NCBI GenBank assembly: GCA_020633625.1
Contig: JACKDJ010000039.1
Coordinates: forward strand, 1 to 30,594
Direction: 5' to 3'
Origin: Myxococcales bacterium
Lineage (GTDB): Bacteria; Myxococcota_A; Bradymonadia; REDH01
Length of the DNA stretch: 30,594 bases
In this document: one piece after another, positions 7,760 to 16,300 of the stretch
Position numbering within the stretch: position 1 is the stretch's first letter
Layout: every line of letters begins with the position of its first letter
Program-made: the position numbers and the translations under genes
The notes under the pieces: model-generated
What the model saw: the letters and a program-made list of their open reading frames with translations, nothing else
The model's database searches: none
Told to the model about the DNA's origin: nothing

Positions 7760-9224
7760 CGTAGTCTCCGAGGTTGTGTGTGGAAGGGGCGTGATCCAGG
7801 TCGGCCAGGTGTGCGGGGAGCGCGACGGGCACAGCGAGCGCCGCTTCTTTCGCCTTGCCGGAGCCGAGCAGCAGCATGCGGACGGAGGCGAGCCGAGGCG
7901 TGCCGCGCTCGAGGGCCTGTGCGATGGCGCGCGTGACGGCGTCGGCGCCGTGCGTCTCGACGAGCGTGTTGAGCCCGCGTGTGTGGTGTGCGGTCGGTTC
8001 TCGCTCTTCGATCAGGCGCTGGAGCAGCTGTGCCGCATTGGGGCAGGCGGTGATCAGTCGGGCGCGCCCGGAGTGCTCGCGGCTGCGCGGCCGCAGCTCG
8101 CGGATCTGTTTGGCGTGCTCGTGGAGCTGGTGGTCTCCGTGTTTGTCCCAGCTGCGCTTGTGCGTGCACACGACCTCGTCGTTGTCGAGGATGCAGACGC
8201 GGTCGTGTGTGGCGAGCATGGAGACGGTCTTCCCGACGTAGCGCGGCGGCACCGAGTAGCGGTTCGTGTCGAGCGTGAGCCACGCTTGCTTGCCGACGCG
8301 CATGCCCCGGAGCGGGAACGCAGCGAAGGGCTCGCGCGGCAGCGGGAGCAGCAGCGAGCGCTCGTGTGCCGCGGCCTCGCCGACAGTCTCCGCGCCCGCA
8401 CGGCTGTGTGCGCGCGTGTGAAGGACCTCGGACCGCCACTTCGCGAACGCGTCGATGTATTGGGCGCGCGTGGCAAAGGACGTGCCCGCCAGCAGCGAGT
8501 CTCGCAGGTCGCGGACCCGTCGCTCGACGCTGCCCTTCTCGTTGGGGCGCCGCGGACGGCAGGCGACCGGCTCGAAGCCGTAGTAGTCCGACAGCGCCAG
8601 CAGCGTGGGGTGGAAGCGCACAGCGTCGCCGACCCGGTCGACGACGGCGGTCTTCATGTTGTCGTAGAGGATGCGGCGAGGCACCCCACCCAACCGCTCG
8701 AAGGCGTCGACATGGGCCTCGATGAGCGTCGCGAGCTTCATGTCGTGGTAGAAGCCTACGAAGCAGTCGCGGCTGTACGGCAGCACCACCAGGAGCGCGT
8801 ACACATCCCGGTCCGTACGGCCGACGCGGACCTTGCCGAGAGTCGCCCAGTCGACCTGCGCCTCCTCGGCCGGCAGCGGCACGCGTGTGGCGAAGACCTC
8901 TGGCGTGCGCTCGGGACGCAGCTTGCGCTGGACGAGCGCGCGCCGCAGCTGGGTCACGCCTCCGGTGTAGCCGCGGTCGCGGATCATCTGGTGCAGCCGC
9001 GTCGCGGTCAGGTCCGGGTACTGCTTCAGGACCTCGGCGACCACGGGCAGGTACGGGTCCACGCCCCAGGCACGCGGAGCGGGGGCGATCGGCTCGACCG
9101 GTCGATGCAGCGCGCGGACGACGGTGTCGCGGTGCACGCCGAGCTGTGTGGCGATGGTGCCGATCGTCCAGTGCTCGCGGTAGTAGAGGCGGCGGATGGT
9201 GGCTTCGCGGGTGGCGTCAGTCAT
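7731..9224 (-). CDS. istA: IS21-family DDE transposase IstA
   Basis: 497 aa. The N-terminal helix-turn-helix region (IGTIATQLGVHRDTVVRAL, residues about 21-39) binds the ends. The RNase H-like DDE core has D125 (QVDWA), D188 (YDNMK) and E229 (NEKGSVER), all present. The C-terminal part is beta-rich (NRYSVPPRYVGK) as in other IstA proteins. The start ATG at 9224 overlaps the TGA of the preceding zinc-finger gene (ATGA), so the three IS genes form one coupled operon. No frameshift or stop is seen. Confidence 0.95.
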   Translation of the reverse strand: MTDATREATIRRLYYREHWTIGTIATQLGVHRDTVVRALHRPVEPIAPAPRAWGVDPYLPVVAEVLKQYPDLTATRLHQMIRDRGYTGGVTQLRRALVQRKLRPERTPEVFATRVPLPAEEAQVDWATLGKVRVGRTDRDVYALLVVLPYSRDCFVGFYHDMKLATLIEAHVDAFERLGGVPRRILYDNMKTAVVDRVGDAVRFHPTLLALSDYYGFEPVACRPRRPNEKGSVERRVRDLRDSLLAGTSFATRAQYIDAFAKWRSEVLHTRAHSRAGAETVGEAAAHERSLLLPLPREPFAAFPLRGMRVGKQAWLTLDTNRYSVPPRYVGKTVSMLATHDRVCILDNDEVVCTHKRSWDKHGDHQLHEHAKQIRELRPRSREHSGRARLITACPNAAQLLQRLIEEREPTAHHTRGLNTLVETHGADAVTRAIAQALERGTPRLASVRMLLLGSGKAKEAALAVPVALPAHLADLDHAPSTHNLGDYDACHTAPGR

Positions 9225-9844
9225 GACGGCCCTCGCGGCTGGCGCGGTCGGCGCCTCCGGCGTGCGCGACGCGCGTCGCGCGCAGCTTCACGCGCGGCGA
9301 GATGATCGGCGAGCGAGAGCCGATGGGCCGACGCGCAGCCGCAGCGCGCGCAGACGCGCACGACTGGAGCGAGGGCGAAGGGCGCGTCGGCGACGGCGAG
9401 GGCGGTGGAGGGGCGAACCCGAGGAACGGCCTGAACATCGGTCTGCTCCGTGAGCGAGGTCGATTCGCCTGGCGTCGGACCGTCCGCCGCCGAGCTTGGC
9501 CCATCATCGAGCGGGCGGATCTTGTGGGAACTGTGATGACCCACGGAATCGCACACCGTGGGTCGATTCTCTGCCTCTCTCGCGCGCTTCCGCGCTCTGT
9601 GCCGGCGCGCCTGCTCGGCACGGCGCGCGCGGCCCGCCTCGGACCGCCGCCAGCGCCGGCGAGCCTTCGCGGAGGTCGAGAGTCGCGCCAGCAGGCGACA
9701 CGACGCGGCGCAGTAGTGGTGGCCGCGGAAGCAGCGGACACAGAGATGGAAGCGCACGCCACAGCTGCGGCACGTGCGGATCAGCAGCGCGCTCGCGGGG
9801 TCGTGGGGCTGTGGGGGCGTCGGCGCATCGGGCGTGGCAGACAT
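9221..9844 (-). CDS. Zinc-finger-like accessory protein carried by the IS21 element
   Basis: 207 aa from ATG 9844; the frame extends upstream to 9988, but that part crosses a strong hairpin and looks non-coding. An N-terminal cysteine cluster, CRSCGVRFHLCVRC followed by HHYC, resembles a treble-clef or zinc-ribbon fold. A long Arg/Ala-rich helix comes next (RRWRRSEAGRARRAEQARR). Near the C-terminus is a second short cysteine set, CARCGC, and a basic tail. It ends in an ATGA overlap with istA. Most IS21 elements carry only istA and istB, so this is an extra gene; a DNA- or RNA-binding role in regulation or targeting is inferred only from composition. Confidence 0.65.
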   Translation of the reverse strand: MSATPDAPTPPQPHDPASALLIRTCRSCGVRFHLCVRCFRGHHYCAASCRLLARLSTSAKARRRWRRSEAGRARRAEQARRHRARKRAREAENRPTVCDSVGHHSSHKIRPLDDGPSSAADGPTPGESTSLTEQTDVQAVPRVRPSTALAVADAPFALAPVVRVCARCGCASAHRLSLADHLAAREAARDARRARRRRRPRQPRGPS

Positions 9845-9920
9845 CGTCCATCGCAAGAAACTGGACGAGCCGTCGCGACGTTGGCACAACGGCCGAAGAA
9901 CGACGGCAACGTCGGTTGCA

Positions 9921-9963
9921 GAAGCGCCGGGCAAGGTTGTGACCCCTTGTGGCCCGGCGCTTC
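9921..9963. repeat. Hairpin with perfect 12-bp arms inside the IS
   Basis: GAAGCGCCGGGC (9921-9932) pairs with GCCCGGCGCTTC (9952-9963), and AAGG/CCTT can pair inside the loop. It lies about 80 bp upstream of the zinc-finger gene start. There is no T-run on either side, so it is not a classical terminator; it could insulate the IS genes from outside transcription or act as a leader structure. Confidence 0.6.
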
Positions 9964-10009
9964 GTCGTTTGCAGCCTGCCGACATCAAAGGCGAATTCCT
10001 GGAGCGACA

Positions 10010-10084
10010 GGCGGTGGCGGCCTGCGGCCGCTCCGCGCGCTCGCCGACGGCTCGCCCGCTCCGCGACCGCAGGCCGCCACCGCC
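10010..10084. repeat. Long stem-loop with perfect 18-bp arms inside the IS
   Basis: GGCGGTGGCGGCCTGCGG (10010-10027) is exactly complementary to 10067-10084, with a 39-nt GC-rich loop. It is in the non-coding left end of the IS, between the outer terminus and the operon. It may be a transcription barrier or a protein-binding structure. Confidence 0.65.
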
Positions 10085-10311
10085 GCCCCCCGTGCCGCAG
10101 CCCGCCAGAGCGACGCACGGACGAAGAGGGAACAGTTGCCGACGAGCCTCGCGACGCTGCGCGCCGCTACCGCCGCGGCGGCGTCAGCGCGGCTGTGGGG
10201 GCAGGCACCTACCCCGGACGTCGCCGCGCGACGCCGGAGGCGACACTACGATCGAGAGAGGCTTTGGCGACGAGAAGTCCGGAAAAGTGCGGATCCTGAC
10301 GACCGTCGACA

Positions 10312-11749
10312 ACCCCCTCCGGAGTCATCGACGGTGCGAGGTGGCGCCCGGCGACAAAGCTCAGACCGTGCTCCTCGGGCCAGCACGCGCCGTCGACGAA
10401 CCGGTATCCACGGCGGCAGAGGCCGCACTCCTCAAGCTCCGGCGAGCACACGCCGGCCCTGCAGCGACCCGAGACCGCGCCGTCTTCGCACGGCTCACCC
10501 TCGTGCGTCGGCCAGCGCACACACTCGGTCGAGTACGTGTCGCACGCGGCGATCTCGCACGGCCCTACGGGCTCGGACGAGCAGTCGATGTAGGGCCCGT
10601 CCCAGGTCCGCGCGGTACACGTGCGGTGGCAGGCTTCTTCGCCGGGCCGGCAGCGCGGGTCAACGAACTGACAGCGCTGGCAGTCCGAGCCCCCGTCGTC
10701 GCACTGCTCGATCGGATCGACGATCCCGTCGCCGCAGATCGTGGTCTGGGGGTAGCCGAGGAAGAACATGACGTACACTTGGTCCGATGACGAGATCCAC
10801 TCGCTGGGGATGTCGAACTCGGCGGCATCGCCGACCCACCGGATCGGCGCCTCGTGCAAGTGGCGCCGCCCCGTAAAGAACTCGTCGACCTCCACTACAC
10901 CGCGCACCGCGGCGGCCACTTCTTCGCGCGGGACCACGTGTGCGCGCAGAAGAGAGCCCGCCCGCAGGTCGGTCTCCCGGATCACCCCCCCTGGGACGCG
11001 ACCGGCGTAGTACACCGATGAGACCGCTACGTAACCAGCCGGGAGCCCTCGAATCTGACCGACCCTCAGGAACTCCACCCCGTCATCGAGCACTCCTGAA
11101 GGCACGCTGAGCCGAAATCCAGCGCCGCAGACCTCGTGCTCGCCCCCTGGCAGAGTGACACCGACCCACCAGCCGGGCTCATCCTCCACGCTCGGCGGGG
11201 TCGGCTCACACTCGTGGGGCCAGTCCACGTCCGGTTCACTCTCAGTCTCGTCGGCTTCGGCGTCGAGATCGGGCTCAGACGCGTCCGAGTCGGCATCGAC
11301 GTCAACGACGTCTGCACTCTCGTCGTCCACGTCGTCAACTCGTCCGTCGTCCTCCTGGACCGCGTCGCCGGCATCCGTGCCATCCTCGTCGAGGTCTAGT
11401 TCGTCGCCGACCTCGGGCGGGTCGTCGCCCACATCGGCGGGTCGTCGCCGACCTCGGACACGTCGATGCCCCTGTCCTCAACGTCGCCGACGTCGAGATC
11501 GCTCTGCAGGTCGCGAACGTCTGGAGCGGCGTCTTCGGCCAGGTCGGTCGAGTCGACGCCCGCGTCCTCCCGCGTGTCCGACCGGCCCGCGTCGCTGCCG
11601 ACCTCCGCCACGGCGTCAACGCTGGTGTCGGAATCACCCGCGCGGTCGCCACACGCTCCTGCGAGGCGCAGCGTGGTCAGCACGAGCACGATCCCGACAA
11701 GACGTCGACGTGCGCGGCGAGCAAAGGGAGTCTTCGCCACGTTGATCAT
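10312..11749 (-). pseudogene. 5' part of a Cys-rich lipoprotein gene, frameshifted and truncated by the IS
   Basis: Starts ATG 11749, which overlaps the stop of the small gene (ATGA) and follows GGAGGGGGG. Signal peptide VLVLTTLRLAGAC with Cys33 as the probable lipidation site, then a long Asp/Val/Glu-rich linker. In the linker, at about 11435-11440, the frame breaks. Frame 1 ends at a TAG at 11396, while the frame continuing to the IS (VGDDPPEVGDELDLDEDG) is shifted. One extra C in a CCCGCC run would restore it. The downstream part has the beta domain (GVTLPGGEHEVCGAG), the CGDGIVDPIEQCDDGG repeat and the CGLCRRGYRFVDG module, and stops at the IS after MTPEGV. Broken by two lesions. Confidence 0.85.
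10315..10576 (+). repeat. 262-bp direct repeat flanking the IS, right copy
   Basis: Right-hand counterpart of 6622-6883, lying at the truncated end of the lipoprotein gene fragment. Here the IS sits at the 3' side of the shared segment (in gene orientation), while in the left copy it sits at the 5' side. The two insertion points therefore differ by about 260 bp relative to the gene. Confidence 0.85.
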
Positions 11750-11973
11750 CCCCCCTCCCTGGAGCCCTCGGATGCTCCTCCCGAGCCCTCGGGCGGCTCG
11801 GGGTTGATGTCGGGGCACAGCTCCGGGATCCCGCCAGCGTGCCCTGCCGTGCTGCCGTCGAAGCGACTCGGCGGAAACGCCACGCCGTCGTCCCAGGCGG
11901 AGTATCCGCCCGCTGTGAGCGCCTGGTACGCGGCGCAGTCGTCACGAACTCCGCTGCCCGACGTCAGCGACAT
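11746..11973 (-). CDS. Shortened small array protein 3 (75 aa)
   Basis: ATG at 11973 inside leader copy 3; the TGA overlaps the next gene's ATG. The protein starts MSLTSGSGVRD, corresponding to the conserved first 11 residues of the paralogues. It then jumps directly to a C-terminal segment (CAAYQALTAGGYSAWDD..., ...RFDGSTAGHAGGIPELC) matching the last part of small protein 2 (AYQLLRDDGFASWD, RFDGVPALC). About 175 residues of the middle are missing, and the junction coincides with the edge of the leader repeat. The reading frame is kept, so it could still serve for coupling, but the protein is probably a deletion derivative. Function unknown. Confidence 0.65.
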   Translation of the reverse strand: MSLTSGSGVRDDCAAYQALTAGGYSAWDDGVAFPPSRFDGSTAGHAGGIPELCPDINPEPPEGSGGASEGSREGG

Positions 11974-12039
11974 CTCCGCTCACGCTCCGCATCTCAGGTC
12001 GCCCCACCGTAGCAGCGACCCGCGCGCCGAGCCAGCACC
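11940..12039 (-). promoter_or_regulatory. Conserved leader repeat, copy 3
   Basis: 100-bp match to 5581-5680 with about four differences. It includes TGGCTC, 17 bp, TACGGT as a possible promoter, the GGTCGC/GCGACC stem, the GGAG site and the first 11 codons of the shortened small gene. It lies 30 bp after the stop of the FGE-like gene, so the small gene may have its own promoter even though the genes are co-directional. Confidence 0.65.
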
Positions 12040-12069
12040 CCTGCTCGCCGACACCGGCGGCTCACCCAC

Positions 12070-13074
12070 CTACATGCCGCCGCACGACGGCACCGTGCGC
12101 ACCAGCCGGAACCCAATCGGATCGGGTCGCACGCCCGCAAATGCGCCCCCGCCCCAGGCCTCTCTCGTTGCGCACCGGTACCCAAGTCTCAGGGACTCGA
12201 TCGAAACCTCGACCGAGCCCCCGCGAATCGTGCGAACGTCGTTCCCGTCCCATAGCAAGAACCCGTGATTGTCCGAGAGGAGGCTGTACGGGTCAGTCAT
12301 CGGCGCAGCCGAGACGTGGTAAGGGAGATCCCACACCCACTCCGCCACGTTTCCTGTCACGTCGTAGAGGCCCCACGCGTTTGGCGCCCGAGTCGCCACC
12401 GGGTGCGTCGCCGTCGTTCTCCAACCGTCGCTGTCCGGGAGACCGTAGCTGTTGCGGCCCACCCACGCTGACGCGCCCGGGCACACCTCTCCGTACCAGA
12501 GGTGGTCTTCGCGGTCGCCGCAGACGTAGGGACCGTCGGTGCCGGCGCGCGCGAAGTACTCCCACTCCGCGTCCGTCGGAAGTCGATAGCCGTCGCAGTC
12601 GACGCTCCACTCCACGCCTCTCCGCGCATCGCAGCCGTATGAACCGTTGAGGTCGCCCTCGCAGTCGTGAAGCCGGTAGCAGGGGGTCAGCCCCGCCTCC
12701 GTAGACAGACGGTTGGCGTAGACCAGCACGGCATACCAGGCCACGCTGTCGACCGGGCACTCGGGGCAATCAACCGACGACCGCGAGGGGTCGCCGCCCA
12801 TCACGCGAGCCCAGTCCACCCGCCGTGTCTCGATCGGCTGCACGAGGAACGCTCTCGTGAGTGTCACCTCGTGTACAGGGGCGCTCCAACCACCGCAGAA
12901 CCCGACGAAGAACGAGTCCCGCTCGCCGCGCAGGTACTTCCCCGGCGACACGCACACCTCGGCTGTGGGAGTCGGCTCCGGCTCGGGTGTCGGAGTCTCA
13001 GGCGCCTCCGCACACCCGGTCGCGAGCCGGAGGGCGGCAACGGCGGCGAGAGTATGGGTTACGGGTGAGCGCAT
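12070..13074 (-). CDS. FGE-sulfatase-fold lipoprotein lacking the FGE cysteine pair
   Basis: Start chosen at ATG 13074 (334 aa); a longer frame from 13167 lacks a signal peptide at its N-terminus. Signal peptide LAAVAALRLATGC, then a Pro/Glu/Thr linker (ETPTPEPEPTPT). The rest is a formylglycine-generating-enzyme-like (PF03781-type) domain: VDSVAWYAVLVYANRLS, GYRLPTDAEWEYFARAG, GNVAEWVWDLP, RTIRGGSVEVSIESLRLGYR and the final GFRLVR. In true FGEs the segment after RGGS carries the two catalytic cysteines. Here only YRCATRE with a single Cys is present, so oxidation of sulfatase cysteines is unlikely. Many bacterial members are non-catalytic surface or binding proteins. Extra cysteines (CYRLHDCEGD) suggest disulfides. 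Confidence 0.85.
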   Translation of the reverse strand: MRSPVTHTLAAVAALRLATGCAEAPETPTPEPEPTPTAEVCVSPGKYLRGERDSFFVGFCGGWSAPVHEVTLTRAFLVQPIETRRVDWARVMGGDPSRSSVDCPECPVDSVAWYAVLVYANRLSTEAGLTPCYRLHDCEGDLNGSYGCDARRGVEWSVDCDGYRLPTDAEWEYFARAGTDGPYVCGDREDHLWYGEVCPGASAWVGRNSYGLPDSDGWRTTATHPVATRAPNAWGLYDVTGNVAEWVWDLPYHVSAAPMTDPYSLLSDNHGFLLWDGNDVRTIRGGSVEVSIESLRLGYRCATREAWGGGAFAGVRPDPIGFRLVRTVPSCGGM

Positions 13075-13244
13075 GGCAGGTGGATGAGGTCGAGAGCGAC
13101 GGTACCCGCACCGCATCGTGCTCCCCCGGGAGTTGGCGGCACCGCCTTGTTTGGTCCGTGATTGCACGGATGGCTACGAGGCGGCCGGCCAGATTGGTTT
13201 CTGACGCGACGGTTCCTGTCGACTGGCTGTGACTTGGGCAGTGT

Positions 13245-13302
13245 GACGAGGGGGCGGATCGGCGTCAAGGGGGAATCTGCTGGGCGGTGATCCGCCCTCG
13301 TC
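13245..13302. terminator. Inverted repeat, possible terminator after the carboxylase gene
   Basis: GACGAGGGGGCGGATC (13245-13260) and GATCCGCCCTCGTC (13289-13302) form a stem of 14 bp with a 2-nt bulge. A smaller GGGCGG-TGAT-CCGCCC hairpin lies at 13282-13297. They lie 60-120 bp after the carboxylase stop and upstream of the FGE-like gene. No T-run follows, so the alternative is an operator for the FGE-like gene. The rest of 13075-13362 shows nothing else. Confidence 0.45.
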
Positions 13303-13362
13303 GCCCACGTGCGCGCTCATCTCCGCATTGGCGGAGCCGCCAGCGAGCGCCGGCGCCGTCCG

Positions 13363-16300
13363 TCAGCCCCGCCGGAGCGTCGCGATGACCTCTTGACGAA
13401 GGCGCGCCGCCGGCACGACCGCGTCGAGCGAGCCCACGCTCACCGCGCGCTCGACGGTGTGGATGGCGTCGAATTCGGCCGCGAGCGCGAGCTGCTCCGA
13501 GAGCATCACCTCGGCGTACAGCTCCTCGAGCTGCTCACGGAGGCGTGGCTGCTGCTCCTGCGGTGCCCCGCCGAGCGCAGCACGGAGCGCCTGAACGCGC
13601 GGGTCGCGGTCGGCTCGCGCTCGCACCTCCCGCGGGAAGACGACCGCCGCCGCCGGCGCACCGCCGATGACGGACGCGTACGCCCCCTGCACGGCCATCG
13701 ACGTCAGGCCCGCGTTCAGCGCCTTCGAGAAGACAACGTAGGCGCCGCCGTGATACCGGCCGACAACGACGAAGACGACGCGCCCCTCGAAGTTCACGAC
13801 GGCTCGGCCCACCTCGGCCCCGTACTCCAGCTGGAGCTTCCTCAGCGACTCGGGGCTGCCGTCAAAGCCACTCAGATTCGCGAGCACGACGAGAGGTCGA
13901 TTCCCGCTCGCCGCGTTGATCGCGCGCGCCAGCTTCTTCGACCCGCGCGGGAACAGCGTTGCCCCCGTCCAGCGGTCGGGGCCGTCGGCCGGCACCCGTC
14001 CAAAGCGCGGGAGAGGCTGCGACTCGATCCCGATCACCGACGCCGCGACGCCGCCGACGAACGCGTCCCACACCACCACCATCTCGGCCGAGCGCATCGA
14101 GCGCCAGCGCTCCAAGCGCCCGCCGTCACGGTCGATCAGCGCCGCCATCACGGCGCGGATCGCGAACGGGCGCTTGCGGCCCGGGTTGGTCTCTTCGTCG
14201 AAGATCTCCCCAACCGTCGCGAAGCCGCCGACTGACGCCTCGTATGGCGAGTCGAGGATGCTCCGGTCGTCGGGGTCGGTCGTCGCGAGCGTCGGCGCCG
14301 AAGCGGCCCCGACGCGGCGCCATGTGTATCGGTAGTGCTCGAACAGCGTCGCGTACGCAGCACCGAGGTCCCTGACCACGTATTGCGCCTGTCCGTTAGG
14401 ACCCATGACGCGGTCGGCCCCCCCGATTCCCTTCTCGTCTTCGGCCGAGACGCTGCCCGAGTACTCGAGTGCCTTCTTGCCGGTCAGGACCATCGAGCCG
14501 TCGCGCGTCATGATCAGCACGCCGCGCGTGTGCATCAGCATCGTCGCTTCGGCGTTCCAGTAGGACTGAGCTCCGACGTTCACGCCGGGGACGATCACGT
14601 TGATCTCGCCGCCGCGCTGCGTGAAGTGGACGATGCGTCGCAGCACGCGCGCGGTGGCGTCGAGGTTCTCGGTCCCGCTGTCCATCGCGATCTTCGCGCC
14701 CGACGACACGGCGATCCACTCGACGGGGACTCCCCTCTCTTCGGCGATGTCGAGCGCCGCGCAGACGCGCGCGCACTCGGGTTCGGCGAGCGTCCCGAGC
14801 GCGCGCGTCGGGTCCGACGCGATGAAGACACGCTCCATCCCATCCGGGTGCAGCGCCGTCTGGTTGGAGATGATCCCGACGATGACGCCAGCGGTGTTCT
14901 TGCCGTGGGGACGGTCGACGGGGACGAGGCGGCCGTCGCCGTCGAGGTCGAGGTCGAGCTCTACGAATTCGCCACGCTCGACCGAGAACGAGGTCTCGCC
15001 GGCCTCGCTGCCGCGTCCCTCGAGCATCGCGATGATCTCGTACGGATAGACGAGGCCGAGTCTCCGGGCGGTGACGACGCGCTGCTCGTAGGCGGTGAGT
15101 GGCGCGATCGGGTCGGACACGGGGTCGCGGAAGCGGACGTCGAGGCGGTGGCGCCCGGGCTTGCTGATCACGAACTCGACGGCGCGGCGCCCGTCCGGTG
15201 CCGACGAGTCCTCGACGAACGTACGAACGTTCACGCTCTCGAGGCCGAGTCGGCGCGTCGGCGCCTCGAGCCCGCGCGAGATGTCGCGCACGCGGCTCGC
15301 GTCGATCGCGACAGTCGCACGAACGTAGATGGTGAGCCGGTTCCGGTAGAACCGGTTCCGCCGACCTCGGCCGGCCTGCGCCTCGCGGATGAGCCGAAGC
15401 CCTTCGTAGTAGACCCGCTCGAACTCCCAACGCGGCCAGCCCGTGTCCGCGTCGACCGGCCCGAGCACCTCGGCTCGCACAAAGATCCGCTCGTCTCGCG
15501 GGTTCGACCGGGCGCGCGCCGCGAACGCGAGCATTCGCTCCGGCGACGGGATCCGCTCGAGCTCGAACAGGTCGAGCCGCGGGAGCTCGAGCCGGCGCGC
15601 GGTCACGGGGTGGACGGGGTAGAGGACCTCCCAGCCGTCGCCCTCGCGCGCGAAGGCGCGGCACTCGACCTGATCTCCTGCCTCGGGCCACACGAAGCAC
15701 AGCTCGGCGTCCGCCGGCCAGCGGTCGTTCACCGGAGGAGGCTCGACCGGGCCGGTCGGCGAGCGGCTGAGCAGCACGTCGACCGCGCGCCCTCCCCCGC
15801 CGACGACCCATGGCATCGACGCCAGCGCGTCTTCGACGGTCGAAGAGACGACCACCGCGCCGCCCGCCCACTCTCCGACCCACGTGTCGTCGCCGACCAG
15901 CTCGAGGCTCGGCTCGACGCGCTCCAGCGCGTGCAGGCGCGCGAGGGCCACGGCGGCGAACGTCACAACGTCGGCGTGCATCGAGCGGAGTACATACGGG
16001 AGGGCGCTCTGCGCCGTGGCGATCAACGGCGCCAGCAGTGGCGCGGCGCTGTCGCCGCGGCGCCCTGCCGCCTCGAGCCCGACGAGGTCGACGGTGTCTT
16101 GGACGAGCCGACCGCGCGACACGTAGCTTGGCCGCTTGAAGAGGACGTACGCGGCCTGGTGCGCGTTGTCGGCGACGTATGGATGCTCGTCGGAGGCGAG
16201 CGCGGCGACGCGCTCCAGCACTCCGTGGAGCTCCCCGCGCGGGACCTCGATCCCTGCGCCGGCCAGCCCGATCACGAGCCGCATCAGCGAGGAGCAGAGG

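Larger units (their letters stand above)
6886..10311 (-). mobile_element. IS21-family insertion sequence (about 3.4 kb) with an extra zinc-finger gene
   Basis: Carries intact istA and istB, overlapping as usual in IS21, plus an upstream coupled gene. Ends were inferred from where homology to the lipoprotein genes begins and ends. The istA-proximal end would start TGTCGACGGTCGTCAGGATC (from 10311 on the minus strand). The istB-proximal end, read inward from 6886, is TGGCTGGGGGTGAGGCGTCC. They share a weak GT[C/G]AGGnnTCCG-like core and TG termini. No matching short target duplication is visible, which fits a rearranged insertion. End positions are uncertain by several bases. Confidence 0.85.
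9845..10311 (-). other. Non-coding left end of the IS21 element
   Basis: This 467-bp stretch lies between the zinc-finger gene and the outer IS end. It carries no convincing gene. It contains two strong inverted repeats (9921-9963 and 10010-10084). The outermost bases include GATCCGCACTTTTCCGG (about 10270-10290, minus strand), the kind of sequence expected as a transposase binding repeat. The IS promoter must lie here. Confidence 0.5.

Noticed and set aside
6886..10311. The 262-bp flanking repeats as a target-site duplication of the IS
   Set aside because: IS21 makes 4-8 bp duplications, and the repeats have about 11 differences and sit on opposite sides of the insertion point relative to the gene.
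13075..13167. Longer N-terminus of the FGE-like protein
   Set aside because: It would place 31 Arg/Ser-rich residues before the signal peptide; ATG 13074 gives a normal lipoprotein signal.
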